From Tenrec ecaudatus (lineage: Eukaryota > Chordata > Mammalia > Afrosoricida > Tenrecidae), in NCBI RefSeq assembly GCF_050624435.1, contig NC_134539.1, positions 141,828,025 through 141,892,024 of the forward strand: DNA of 64,000 nt, given 5' to 3'. Every line of letters begins with the position of its first letter. Position 1 is the stretch's first letter. Shown piece by piece: positions 24,933-37,135 of the stretch. The notes beneath the pieces are model-generated. The model had not been told where the DNA came from. It saw nothing but the letters and a program-made list of their open reading frames with translations, and did not search any database. The position numbers were made by a program, and so were the translations under genes.

Positions 24933-25037
24933 GAATGAAGGTGTCATCCAGTAAGATAGAAAACCTCATGGAAAACATGGGGATTGATCTCAAAAAGAAA
25001 GAAATCCAGGAACTGAAACATGACCTAGCTGTTGATG
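24933..25037 (+). CDS. EFCAB13: Module 2 exon d (105 nt)
   Basis: Acceptor ttttttcctaag, donor gtaaga. The peptide opens MKVSSSKIENLMENMGIDL and ends KHDLAVD. A Lys-rich linker follows the first helix. The intron before it is only 689 bp, in keeping with the tight c-d spacing seen in four of the modules. Confidence 0.92.
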
Positions 25038-25111
25038 GTAAGACTTTGGTTATTAATGTACTTCTGAGAAAACCTTTAGGCATGAGGGTAGAATCAGGTC
25101 TTAAATGAGTG

Positions 25112-25142
25112 AAGATAATATATATATATATATATATATATG
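25112..25142. repeat. (TA)n microsatellite
   Basis: About 15 TA units, 75 bases after the module 2 d exon donor. Confidence 0.95.
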
Positions 25143-25639
25143 AAAATGAGAAAAAGAACAAATAAAGCCTTTACTATAGCTACCAAACTGAGACCACTGT
25201 CTGCCACTTCAGAAAGATCTACAAGAATGCTGCCCGATGAAGTTGGCAAATGTCACTCATCATGTTAACATTGTAGTAGGTGTTGTAGTGTAGGAAGAAT
25301 ACAAAAGGTACCCCCCCCCTCCAGAAAAAAATTGATATTTTTTCAAAGTTATGTATTTAATTTTTTTTTTTTTTACAAAACAACCTTATCACTTCAAAGT
25401 ACTCTCCATTGCACTTAATTCATTTGTCAAATCTGCAATTCCATTCTTGGAAACATTTTTCAAACTCCTCTATTTGGATAACTGACTGCACCTCCCTCTT
25501 TTTTATCTTCACCTTTTCTATGTTATCAAATTGCTGTATTTTCATGTTCCTCTGCATTCACAGAAAAAAAAAGAAGTCACAGAGGGTGAGGTCAGTGAGT
25601 AAGGTGCATGGAGCAAGAGAGGCATGCTTTTTTTAAAAA

Positions 25640-26655
25640 AATATACTTTTATTGGGGGCTCTTACATCTCTTTTTTTAATACATTTTATTAGGGGCTCAT
25701 ACAACTCTTATCACAATCCATACATATACATACATCTATTGTATAAAGCACGTCCGTACATTCTTTGCCCTAATCATTTTCACAGCATTTGCTCTCCACT
25801 TAAGCCCTTTGCATCAGGTCCTCTTTTTTTTCCCTCCCTCCCCGCTCCCCCCTCCATCATGAGCCCTTGATAATTTATAGATTGTTATTTTGTCATATCT
25901 TGCCCTATCTGGAGTCTCCCTCCTCCCCTTCTCTGCCGTCCGTCTCCCAGGGAGGAAGTCACATGTGGATCCTTGTAATCACTTCCCCCATTCCAACCCA
26001 CTCACCCTCTACTCTCCCAGTATCGCCCCTCACACCCCTGGTCCTGAAGGTATCATCCACCCTGGATTCCCTGTGCCTCCAGCTCCCATATGCACCAGTG
26101 TACAACCTCTGCCCTATGCAGTCCTGCAAGGTAGAATTCGGATCATGGTAGTTGGTGGGAGGAAGCAGCAAGGATCTGGGGGAAAGCTGTGTTCTTCATC
26201 GGTACTACATTGCACCCTGACTGACCCATCTCCCCTCCTAAACCCCTCTATGAGGGGATCTCCAGTGGCCGACAAATGGGCTTTGGGTCTCCACTCTGCA
26301 CTCTGCACTTCCCCCTTCATTCACTATGGTATGATATATATATATATATTTTTTTTTTTGCATGATGCCTTATACCTGGTCCCTTTGGCACCTCGTGATC
26401 ACACAGGCTGGTGTGCTTCTTCCATGTGGGCTTTATTGCTTCTGAGCTATATGGCCGCTTGTTCACCTTCAAGCCTTTAAGACCCCAGACACTATCTCTT
26501 TGATAGCCGGGCACCATCAGCTTTCTTCTCCACATTTGCTTATGCACCCGTTTGTCTTCGGCAATCATATCATGGAGGTATGCAGCCAGTGATATGATTT
26601 TTTTGTTCTTTGATGCCTGATAACTGATCCCTTTGCAAAAAACTGGTGCACTGAG
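25640..26655 (-). repeat. T-family copy, antisense, with a second 3' tip in front
   Basis: The family's reversed end ('ttttattgggggctcttaca') appears at 25647 and again at 25680 ('acattttattaggggctcat'), so one copy inserted at the tail of another. A 196-codon plus frame here is chance reading of the repeat. Confidence 0.85.
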
Positions 26656-26762
26656 ATGGCTGCATGAGCAGGTGCATTATCATGGTGGCAAAACCAGTCC
26701 CCTGTCTGCTACAAATCAGGCCTTTTAGTCACACACTGTTAAGCAATCTTTTCAGAATCTCT

Positions 26763-26961
26763 AAATCAGTGGTTCTCAACCTTCCTAATGTTGCAACCCT
26801 TTCATACAGTTCCTCATGCTTTGGTGACCGCCCAACCATAACATTATTTTCATTGCTACTTCATAACTAATTTTGCTACTGTCATGAATCAAGAGACCCC
26901 CATGAAAGGGGTGCCCGACTCCCAAAGGGGTCACAACCCACATGTTAAGAACCACTGCTCT
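26763..26961 (-). mobile_element. SPIN-like hAT MITE
   Basis: Complete, from 'cagtggttctcaaccttcct' to 'cacatgttaagaaccactgc', about 198 bp. Confidence 0.85.
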
Positions 26962-27489
26962 ATATAAAAAGCTTGATTAACAGTCTCACCTGGTGGAATG
27001 AACTCCAAATTCACCCATTTGGAAAGTTAATGGGCATCCAGAATGAGGTTTGACATGTCACCTTTTTTGAAATGAGAAAGACACACACTTGTGTTATTTT
27101 TGTAGCGCTATCCTGTAAACTGTGTTCAACATCACAACAGTTTCTGCAACACTTTTCCAGCAGTAAACAAAATTTTACAGTGCACACTGTTTTCTTAAAT
27201 TGTCCAGCACCAAAAAAAAATTAGGTTCAAGCAAAACTGCTTTTATGAAAAAATTCACTGTGACCAAAGAGAACCTTCCCAGGTGATGCTACTGGGTGCA
27301 CCTACAGAGCGAGTTGTTCAATGCTCACCTAGCAAGGAAAAAAATGTGTTTTAAGAAAGCTCCGCTCCACCCAGCACAATTCCAGTTGGGGTGGGAGGTG
27401 GGGGTACCCTTTAATGGTATTAATCTTTGAGTCTCTACTGATGATCTGGAATTAAATGGCAATGACCAAACTTTACATAGTCTTTAAGT

Positions 27490-27690
27490 GTGGAAGACAC
27501 TATCATCAGCACTTTACATATATCAACCTTATGAATTTCCTAACATCTTTCTAAAGCAAGTTCTGCTTTTACCCCATATTATATAAAAGGAATCTAAGGT
27601 ACAAAATAGTCAAGTGGCTTGACCAAAGTCAGAGATCTAGTAACTGGTGGAACTCGAAGACGAGCCAAGTCAAAACGTGACCTCATAAAC
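27490..27690 (+). mobile_element. MIR SINE relic
   Basis: Decayed but ordered MIR wording: 'cagcactttacatatatcaa', 'accccatattatataaaagg', 'gtggcttgaccaaagtcaga'. Confidence 0.75.
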
Positions 27691-27834
27691 AGATACAGAA
27701 CACTCCACCCAACAACAGCACAAGATATTTTCCAATATACATAGAACCCTCTCCACAAATTATAATGATAACAATTTTTAAAACAACAATAATAAGTAGA
27801 TTGGGGTGGTGGTGGTTGTTAAACCAAATACAAC

Positions 27835-28413
27835 CTGCTTGAAAACTACTAGATCATAGAAAAATAAAACAAAAAATTAGAAATTACCTTGAATTAAATA
27901 AGAATGAAAACACAACATGCCAAAAACCTTAGGAGCACAGCAAAAGTGTTCAAAGGGCAATTGATAGCAATAAACACATGCATCAAAAAAGAAGAGCCAA
28001 ATCAATCTCAGAACCCAACCTCTCCAACAATTAGAAAAAGAATAACAAAATAAGCCAATGATCACTAAAAGAAAAGAAGTAATAAAGACGAGCCAAAATA
28101 AATTAATCAGTAAAACAATAGAAAGAATCTAAGACTAGTATTTGGTACTTTGAAAACATTTGTAAAATCAACAAACCTCTGGCAAATCCAACAAAAGAAA
28201 ATGAGAAAATGCAAATGATATAAATAAAATGAAATGAGGGAAAACAACAGAACCGACTGAAATAAACATTTATAATGAGCAAATTGGAAAATCTAGAAGA
28301 AACGGACACATTTCTAGAAATATACTATGTACAAAAACTAGCAGACTGAATAAAAACTTAAATAGACCCATACAAAACAAGAAATTGATGTGACCATTTA
28401 AAAAAACTTCCCA
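27835..28413 (+). mobile_element. L1 ORF2 fragment
   Basis: Reads like the L1 ORF2 segment just before the reverse transcriptase ('caaagggcaattgatagcaa', 'catcaaaaaagaagagccaa', 'ctctggcaaatccaacaaaa'), with stops. Interrupted by the T copy that follows. Confidence 0.75.
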
Positions 28414-29222
28414 AAAGATATAGCGCCTGAGGTCTTAAATGCTTGAAGATAAACAAGCAACCATATAGCTCAGAAGCAACAAAGCCCACATGGAACAAAC
28501 ACCCACCTGTGTGACCACGAGCTGTTGAAGGGATCAGGTATCAAGCATCAAGGAACAAAAAAGCATATCATTGAAAATGTGAGTGAGTGCAGAGTAGAGA
28601 CTCAAAGCCCATTGGTAGCCAACAGGACACTCCTTACTGAAGGGTTGTGGGGAGGAGATGAGCCAGTCAGGGTGCAGAGTAGTAACAATGAAACATGTAA
28701 CTTTCCTCTAGTTCTAAAATGCTTCCTCCCTCCAATTATCATGATCCCAATTCTACTTTACAAATCTGGCTAGACCAGAAGATGTACATAGGTACAGATG
28801 GCAACTGGAAACACAGGGAATCCAGGACAGATGACTCCTTCCGGACCAGTGGTGAGAGTGGTGATGCCTGGAGGGTGGAGAGAATGTAGGGTAGAAAGGG
28901 GAAACTGATTACAAGAGTCTATGTATGACCTTCTCCCTGGGGGATGGACAGCAGAGAAGAAGGCGGGGAGAAACAGTGTAACTTATGACAAAATAATGGT
29001 AATTTATGAATGGTGAAGGGTTCATGAGGTAGGGGGCAGTGGAGAGGGAGGGGGAAAATGAGCAGCCGATATTAAGGGCTCAAGTAGAAGGCAAATGTTT
29101 TGAGAATGGTGATGGCAACAAATGTACATATGTTCTTGACACATGGATGGATGTTTGGATTGTGATAAAAATTGTACGAGCCCCAATAAAATGATTTTTT
29201 TTAAGAAAATGAAACAAACAAA
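28414..29222 (+). repeat. T-family insertion in L1
   Basis: Flanked by similar aaacttcccaaaag and aaacctccccaaag, a decayed target duplication. Ends 'gccccaataaaatgattttt'. 29223-29887 is unassigned and non-coding. Confidence 0.8.
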
Positions 29223-29887
29223 CAAAAACCTCCCCAAAGCCTTAGTTTGTCTTAAAACAAGTAGTCAAGTGTGAAGGATCAACTAAACCCATGCAGAAGA
29301 AGCAAACCAGCTGGTGTTATCCAAAGATCGTAAGTAATGAAATCTAAGATCAGAGGAAGAAATTGTATTAGATCTTAAATTCTGAGCACTTGGTGTGGGT
29401 GACAATAAAAGCCCAAATCCATTCACAGAGTCTCCAGAGGGATTAAGACTCCATTGAATTTCCTCACACCATTGACCAAGGATGTGGTTTTGTCTTTAAA
29501 CATAGTGTATCAGAAAGTGAATTAATCCAGATATAGTTAGGTTACATTCTAACATCTCATCATTTGTTTTCCATTTTGATGCATATTTAATTTGTTCTAA
29601 TTCTTATTATTTTCTGCTTTCTTTTTGATTGATGTTTTTCTGTGTTTTGCTTTCTTATTATTGTCGGAATTTTTGGTTTGTTTTGTTGGTATGATTTTCT
29701 TTATATGAAATCCAAAGTAGGTAAATCTATAGAAACAGTAACTAGATTAACAGTTTCTTAGGGTTATAGCAAGGAGATTGTAGAAAATGATAAGCTAATA
29801 ACTGTGAATATAAAAATAAAGAAAATGTTCTAAAATTGATTGTGGTGATAATTACACAACTCTGTGTAGTATATTCAAACTGCTGAG

Positions 29888-31012
29888 TTATTGTTGTTAT
29901 TGTTGTTGTTAGGTGCTGTCAAATCAATTCTAACTTATAGCAACCCTGGGTACAACAGAATGAAACGCAACCCAGTCCTGGACCAACATCACAATTGTTA
30001 TGTTTTAGCTGATCAATGCAGCCACTGTGTCCATCCATCTTGTCCTGGGCCTTCTACTTTTTTGCTGCCCCTCGACTTTACCAAGCATGGTGTCCTTCTC
30101 CAGGCTCAGGTCTCTCCTGACAATATGTCCGAAGTATATAAGACAAAGTATTGCCATTCTTGCTTCTTCTTCTTCTTTTTTTTTTTTTTTTTGGTGCAGA
30201 AACCCGGGATCGAACCAGCCATTCTTCCTTCTAAGAAGCATTTGGGTTGTACTTCTTCTGAGATAGATTTGTTGGCTCTTTTGGCAGTCCAAAGTACTTT
30301 AAATATTCTTCGCCAGAACCACAATTTATATGCATCCATTTTTCTTCGGTCTTTCTTATTTAATGTCCTACTTTCACATGCATATGGGTTGGTTGAAAAT
30401 ACCATGGCTTGGGTCAGGCGCATCTTTGTCTTCAAAGCAATCTCTTTGATTTTTAACACTTTAAAGAGGTTTTGTGAAGCAGATTTACCCTATGCAATGC
30501 ATAGTTCCATCTCTTGACTGCTGCTTCAGTGAGCCTTGATTGTGGATCCAAGCAATATGAAATCATTGACAACTTCAATCTTTTCTCTGTTTATCATGAT
30601 GTTAACTACTGGTCCAGTTGTGAGGAGTTTAATTTACTTTACATTGAGTTGTAATCCATACTGAAGACTACAATCCTTGACCTTCATCAGCAAATGCTTC
30701 CAGTCCTCCTCAAGAAAGGTTGTGTCATCTATGTATCATAGATAGTTAATAAGTCTTCCACCTATCCTGATGTGACATTCTTCTCTGATATCCCAGCTTC
30801 TCTGATGATTTGCTTAGCATACAGATTAGATAAGTATGATAAGAAGATCCAACCTTGATGCATACCTTTCCTGATTTTGAACCAAGCAGAATGCCCTTCT
30901 GTTTACACAACTTCCTTGTACAGGTTTTGCATGAGCACAATGTAGTGTTTTAGTATTCAAATTCTTTTCAAGGCTCCCTATAGTTTGTCATGAGCCACAC
31001 AAATACCTTAGC
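29888..31012 (-). mobile_element. RTE LINE 3' part
   Basis: Minus-strand RTE reverse transcriptase end and C-terminus; one open stretch carries 'RLTQAMVFSTNPYACESRTL' and a 'RRKMDAYKLWFWRRI' motif. It starts with GTT/TTG repeats, the RTE 3' microsatellite. It contains the tRNA-Phe fragment insertion. Confidence 0.88.
30168..30217 (-). mobile_element. Retroinserted tRNA-Phe 3' fragment with CCA and poly(A)
   Basis: On the minus strand, 30217-30192 reads TGGTTCGATCCCGGGTTT then CTGCACCA: the T arm, 3' acceptor strand and added CCA of nuclear tRNA-Phe, with one acceptor-stem difference from memory. A run of 16 A and a GAA-rich tail follow. Flanks gccattcttgcttct (30153-30167) and gccattcttccttct (30218-30232) are a 15-bp target duplication with one mismatch. 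The element is 50 bases in all. It is not a functional tRNA gene. Confidence 0.85.
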
Positions 31013-31019
31013 ATTCATA

Positions 31020-31350
31020 TATGAATTATATTTAAAAGCAAGAAGGTATTGAGCAGCAAAGGAGAGATCTTGAGAACTTCAATACCACCAAGAAAAAAAG
31101 ACCATCAGAGCACAGCATGGGTCTATGGCCCCTATGCTGAGAACTTCTTGAACCCAGGGGAGATTGATTCCAAGACACAGGATATCTCCAAGGAATGAGG
31201 TTCCACAAATGCTGACCGGAACAAGGACCTTCCATGGAGCTGACAGAGAAAGAAAGCCTTGCTCTAAATTCAGCACTCTCAAATGGGATTTCCAGCCTTC
31301 TAAATTGTGAGAAAACAAGATTTTGTTTGCTAAAACAAAATCTAGGCTTA
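31020..31350. repeat. Unclassified LTR-like fragment
   Basis: The ending 'ccagccttctaaattgtgag' followed by an A/T-rich 'aaaacaagattttgtttgct' resembles the polyadenylation region of old mammalian LTRs. Non-coding. Confidence 0.35.
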
Positions 31351-31364
31351 GATAACTGAACTAG

Positions 31365-32700
31365 CAAATTCTACAAAATATTCACAAAACAAGTTGACAC
31401 TAATTCTTCTCAAATTATTTCCAAAATTAGAAAAGGATGAACTACTCCCAAATTCATTTTATGAATTAAGCATATCCCTATTGTCAAAATCAGGCAGACA
31501 TCACTAAAAAAGAAAAATTACAGACCAGTATCAATATCCTTCAAGAACATAGATGCAAAAATACCCAAAAAAGTTCATAGCCATGGAACCCAACAACATT
31601 AAAAAAAATCATGACCAAGTAGGATTTATACCAGGTATTCAATGATGGTTCAACACTATTAAAAAAAATCAGTGTAGCCCATGACATAAATTAAAAAAAC
31701 GAAAAGAATCATATGGTCATAAATCAACTGATGAAGAAAAGGCATTTGACAAAATCTAACAGTCACTCTTGAAAGAACACTCAACACTCTAGGTATAGAA
31801 AAGAAATTCCTTCTCATCTTGAATGTGCTAAATCGACCTTAATACTTGTCCAGATGACCTCCCTATACACCCGACCTGCGTTGGTTCTGTGTGCAAGTAT
31901 CTCTTACTTGTTTCATAACAGAAATTTCTTCCCTGGCTTTTGAATGTTGATAAGGGTCTTTTCTTTCTTATTATTTGTATTTTTGTCTTTATATTATTTT
32001 ATCCTTACCACCTTATTTCAAATTTGGTTTTTATTGTTTCTGTTGGATTTCCCAGTTTGTGACCCACAGGAGTAGTAGGTGCATAGTGATAATAATTGAT
32101 ACAAGAATTGATAGGGAATGCCAGGGTGGGGTGGAGAGAAGGGAGATTTTGGGAGTTGGGGGGAAATTTCTCATCATAATTAAAGGCCTATATACAAACC
32201 AGCAACCAACATTAGTGTGAATGGAAAGGAACTGAAAGCATTCCTCTTGTGAACAGAAACAGGCAAGGACGCCCTGTGTCAGTATTCCTGTTCAGTTTCA
32301 TGCTGAGAGTCTTAGCCAGACCTATAAGGCAAGAGAGAAAATTCAATGTCTCCAAAAGAGAAATAAAACTTTCTCTGCTTACAGATGATGTTGTGCTATA
32401 CACAGAAAATCCCAAAAACTCGGCAGGGAAATTACTTGGAACTTAATTCAACAAAGTCGTAGGATACAAGATCAGCATAGAAAAATCTGCCAGTTTTCTT
32501 TACATTAACCAATAGAGCTCTGAAAAGGATTTCAGAAAACAATGCCATTTACAAGATGAAATACGAATAAGTCTAACCAGAGAAACATACGACCTAGATA
32601 AAGAAAGCTACAAGACATCATCACTACAACAAGCTAAAAGAAACATACGTGAATGGAAGAATAGATTGTGCTCATGCATAAGAAGACCTTCACTGTCAAG
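31365..32700 (+). mobile_element. L1 ORF2 reverse-transcriptase fragment, broken
   Basis: Contains 'gacatcactaaaaaagaaaa', 'attacagaccagtatcaata' and 'cagatgatgttgtgctatac' (the DDVVLYTEN stretch of the reverse transcriptase) with many stops. 31830-32160 appears to be inserted, unassigned sequence. Confidence 0.8.
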
Positions 32701-32711
32701 GTGACTCAACA

Positions 32712-33320
32712 GAATGTGCAATTATAAAATAATATCATCAATATCACACTCAAGCAAAATGTTTCTGAAGATCATCTCACAACAGTTACAGCAGAGAAAA
32801 TTGCCAGAAACTCAGGCTGGAGTCAGAAGAGGATGTGAAACAATGATATCACTGTTGATGTCTGATAGATATTGGATAAAAACAGAGAATACCAGAAAGA
32901 TGTTTGCTAGAAATATTCTTCCTCTAAGACCCTAGAATATATACTGATCTTATAGTTAACTCACTCTCTATAAGAGTTTGCATTTTGCTAGAACTTTATT
33001 TAGTAAGAGGAGTCCTGGTTGTGTGGCTGCAGCAACAATGAGTTCAAACATAACAATCGGGAGGAGGCCGGTGCAAGGAAATGTTTGTGTGCATAATCAC
33101 TGGGAAGTGTTGCCTTCTGTTGAACAGACTGTAAGGCACTCCACAACACCAGCATGAAGATGTTTGAGCGCTGATGGATTAGTACCCATGACCAGGTCAT
33201 AAGTAGGGAGTGAACATGTCCACTGAATCTTACATGTCATATAAAGTAATGCCCAAAACAAAACCTATTAAAATCAAGAATTTCATTTTGCTTGGATCCA
33301 AAATTAACATTCACAGAAGC
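32712..33320 (+). mobile_element. RTE LINE fragments, sense
   Basis: 32712-32925 matches the RTE reverse-transcriptase region ('atatcatcaatatcacactc'). 33020-33130 and 33265-33320 are further RTE bits, the latter with 'gaatttcattttgcttggat'. Confidence 0.7.
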
Positions 33321-33321
33321 T

Positions 33322-33465
33322 ATACCATTCATGAACCCAAAGCACAACTCACAGCGACCCTACAGTGCATAATAGAACTGCCCCAGAATGGCTGACAGAT
33401 TTGAACCAACAACCTTTAAGTCAGCAGTCTAGCACTTTAACCACTGCACCACCTGGGATCCTAGA
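33322..33465 (-). mobile_element. AfroSINE
   Basis: Antisense SINE: 'cagcgaccctacagtgcata' to 'aaccactgcaccacctggga'. Confidence 0.85.
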
Positions 33466-34045
33466 GTTAATAGTATCTTTCAACTATTTTAACATATTAT
33501 TCAATGTTCCCAAACTTCCAATTTTACAAATTTTTAAAACGATATCCCCAGACCTCCAGAGGCATTCGACTTCAATTTGAGAAATACTGAATAAAGAAAC
33601 TAAGTTCATGGGCTACTAAGATGCCTTTCAGATGAGAATGGTGATTGAAAACAAGGGTTTTTTTAACCAAATATGTCAAGATGATGATTATCATTTTGGC
33701 AGCCTAGGAGCAGCCAGAAATGCATACCAACAAACTGTCCTTTTAGGAGATCACCCACTAGTTCCAAGTGAAACACCATGTTTTAAATAATTTTTTTAAT
33801 TTGTAAAAAGTGTAAGGAGCCCCCCTGTGAAAGTCTAACTGAATTGATAATAGAGTATCCCCAAGGAAGGAGAGAAGTTTTCAGCTCTTGCTCTAGTACT
33901 GTGCTGTGTATTTTGATAATTTATATAATAGATTACAGAAATTCATAAGTATTGTGTGTGAAAAAATAATAAATTTTTAAGGAAATGTTTGAGTTTGGGG
34001 GTTTATATCATTTTTCTAAAATTTTTTGTGATTTTTGTCTTAAAG

Positions 34046-34099
34046 ATAATGGGAAGCTTGATTTGAATGTGTTGCTGGATAAAGTTAAAGGTATTACAG
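34046..34099 (+). CDS. EFCAB13: Module 3 exon a (54 nt)
   Basis: Acceptor gtcttaaag, donor gtgagt. Encodes DNGKLDLNVLLDKVKGIT, the cleanest a exon (D-N-G-K-L-D-L-N). It is isolated between a 9.0 kb and a 7.7 kb intron, both swollen by LINE and T-family insertions. Confidence 0.92.
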
Positions 34100-34164
34100 G
34101 TGAGTGAGATTTTTAATTAAGTATTGCATTATGCAATTTTAAAGTTTTATATATTTAACACACT

Positions 34165-34275
34165 ACTTTCTGTTCCATTTATTCATTTAGCAACTATGTA
34201 TTGAGCAGTTACAGCATGTCAAGCATTGTTCTAGGCAGTTAGGGTATACTAGTTAACAAAGGAGTCTACCCTCAT
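34165..34275. mobile_element. L2 LINE relic
   Basis: 'ttattcatttagcaactatg', 'tattgagcagttacagcatg' and 'cattgttctaggcagtt' match the common reversed L2 end, 65 bases after the module 3 a exon. Confidence 0.6.
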
Positions 34276-34439
34276 GGGGGAAAATCAACAAGCAATACAC
34301 ACAATAAATAAGTACATTATATACAAGGGGATTCAAAAAGTTCATGGAAAATTTAATTAAGATAGTAGAATTTTTCATCAAGCTTATTGAAGCCCCTGAG
34401 TGGCATGTTAAGTGATAGATGCTATTTTTAAAAAAAGAA

Positions 34440-35225
34440 CATTAGAAAAAAAGACTTGAAAATAAACAAGTGGCTATCTAGCTCTGAAGGAACAAAGACC
34501 ACATGGAAGAAGCACAGCAGCCTGTGCGATCATGAGGTATTGATGAGATCAGATATTAGACATCTAAGAACAAAATCATACCCAATATGAATTGGGGGGG
34601 GGAGGAATGGAGTGGAGACCCAAAGACCATCTGTAGGCAATTGGACATCCCCTCACAGAGGGGTCACAGGAAAGAGATGAGCCAGTCAGGGTGAAGTACA
34701 GTACCAATTAAATATATAACTTTCCTCTAGTTCTTTAGTGCTTTCTTCCCCCCCCCCCCACTATCATGACCTCAATTCTACCTTACAAATTGGTTTAGTC
34801 CAGAACATGCACACTGCTACATATTACAGCCTGGAACACGAGGCACCTAGGATAGATAAACCCCTCAAGACCAACAATGAGAGTAGAGATGTCAAGAGGG
34901 TTAGGGGAGGGTGCGGGGTGGGGGGAGAAGCAATCACAAGGATCAACTAGAACCCCCTCCCAGGGGGACAAATAACAGAAAAGTGGGTGAGGGGCAGCAG
35001 AAGACGATGTAAGATATGAAAATAATAATCTATAACTTATCAAGGGTTCATGAGGGAGAACAGGCGGGGGAGGGAGAAGGAAGAAATGGGGAGCTGATAT
35101 CAGGGGCTCAAGTAGGAAGAGAATGCTTTGAAAATGATGATGATGGCATGTGTGCAAATGTGTTTGACACACTGGATGAATGTATGGATTGTAATAAGAG
35201 ATGTAAGAGTCCCCGAGAAAAGTAA
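34440..35225 (+). repeat. T-family copy
   Basis: From 'agacttgaaaataaacaagt' to the 3' tip near 'taagagatgtaagagtcccc', with a degraded AATAAA. 35226-36055 holds no recognisable gene. Confidence 0.8.
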
Positions 35226-36059
35226 GGGGAAAAAAGAAAGATAATTAGGTGGACAGGATATATTAGAGAAAGGTACGGTTCTAGTTTTAAATAATCAGGC
35301 CTCATTGAGAAGGGGACATTTGAACAAATGCGGGGGGAAGCTGAACCTTTTGATCATGTGTGGTTGCTAGGAAAAATGCATTACTGGTAGTGGGGACAAA
35401 GACAGAGGGCCAGTGGTGGGAGCATGCATGAATAAGCAAGGGACAGTCAGAGGCCGGGATAGCTACAACTGAGTAACTAAGAAATAAAAGGAGATAGAAG
35501 CTAAAAGTAATATTAAAAAATCAATCAAGCTCATGAGAGCCTTGTAAGATCTTGGACTTTTTTCCTCAGAAAAATGGAAACCTGTTACAGACTTTTGAGA
35601 AAAGGCATACTGTGATGTGAGCAGATCTTACTGTACTGAGAAAACTGAAGGGAGGAGGGGCAACAGGGGCAGACATAGGGCACTCAACCCAGGGTGGTCA
35701 GCAAAGGAGAGAAGGTAAAGCTGCTGGTTCTGTGTACATTTTAAAATAGAATCAGTAGGACTGTCCGATGAATCGGATATAAAATAAACACGGATGAAAT
35801 GTGTTTACCCTCTCCCCAGAATAAGAAGACACAAAATCTCCATCTCCGGGAGACAGTCACACTCTCTATCTCGGGGATGTATTTATTATTTCTCAACTAT
35901 AGTCACAGTTCTATTTTCATATTCTGTTACCTAAAAATTAAAGTAAGTTAACCTATAACAAAATTTTTACTTAAATAAAAAGATAAGAAAGAAGAAAACG
36001 CAGACAAATATTTGTACTACTGTTTTCTGGCCTCTGTTTTTGTTGAGAAAACCAAAAAC

Positions 36060-36152
36060 TGACTGCCACCAAGTTCATGCCAATTCATAATAACCCTACA
36101 GGACAGGCTAGAACGGCTCGTGGATGATTCTCTCTCTCTCTCTCTCTCTTGT
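36060..36152 (-). mobile_element. AfroSINE fragment and (TC)n run
   Basis: Antisense SINE piece 'tgccaccaagttcatgccaa' to 'ccctacaggacaggctagaa', followed by about 11 TC units. Confidence 0.75.
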
Positions 36153-36539
36153 CTTTTATCTCTGTCCAAAATTTTGGGAATTTCTTAAATCTCTCTCCCA
36201 GTTCACTAATTCTCTCCACATATTTTCTTACATGCTTTTTGTCCACTGAAATCTTAATTTCAATAGCTATAATTTTACTTCTAGACATTTACTTTAATTC
36301 CTGTTCAAATTAGTCTCTTTTTTTTGCACAATTTCTTATTCCTGTGATTCTATGCTTTCTTTCATTTTGAACATATTTTAAATATGTAATGTTTCAAATC
36401 TATGTCATGTGCCCCTAGATTCATCTCTTGCTCCTGTTTCTGCTTGGGCATTGAAACCCAAACCAGATCTGGTCACATAATTCAGCAGCATTTTCTCTAC
36501 ATCAGATTAAGTGCATACTAATCTAGTTTTAAATCTCTC

Positions 36540-37135
36540 TCCACTCTTTTTCTTTTACTTTTGATTGTGAGTTGGGTGAAGGTTGACAGAGCAAAGCAGC
36601 TTTCCATTCAACAATTCCTACACGTTTTGTTTCATCGCAGTGACCACAATGTAGTACCACTGACCACACTTTTCTGTGGTCTCTGATCCCTCCTTCTTTC
36701 CTAACCCTTCTGAACTGTATTTTTGGTTAATGCTGTCCTTTCGCTCTCAAAGAGTTGGTTATTCTGAGGAGTGTGTGCCTCCCTAGTGCAACTGTGTGCC
36801 TCATAAACCTGTTAGTTGTTGGACTGACAATTAAGTCACAGGGGTGAACACAACCCAAATTTGCAGAATGAACAAGAGCCAGTTTCTATACAATCAGTAA
36901 TCTTTTTTATGAACTTGAGTCTTGTTCCATATTTTTCTCCCTCTATTTGGGACCTTCTAGTGGGACCCTTTCAGAGCTGTTGGCAATGGGAGCCAAGCAC
37001 CATGCAGCTCTGGTCTTGGGGTCATGGTGGCTGCTGTCTGTGGACTCACTGTTTCCATGGGTCTTTGATTTTCTGCACTTTTCGCTGCTCCAGATGGAGA
37101 AAGATCAATAGATATAACTTAGCTTGAACCCCTGA
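36540..37135 (-). repeat. Unclassified retroelement U (copy 2)
   Basis: Matches 11768-12400 in order ('cattcaacaattcctacacg', 'cttctgaactgtatttttgg', 'gaccctttcagagctgttgg'). 37136-37960 is AT-rich with no gene. Confidence 0.6.

Noticed and set aside
25890-26480. 196-codon plus-strand open frame
   Set aside because: It lies in an antisense T-family copy; equivalent frames appear wherever the repeat is well preserved, and the translation is low in protein character.
29891-30517. 208-codon plus-strand open frame
   Set aside because: It is the reverse strand of an RTE LINE running through a poly(T) run.
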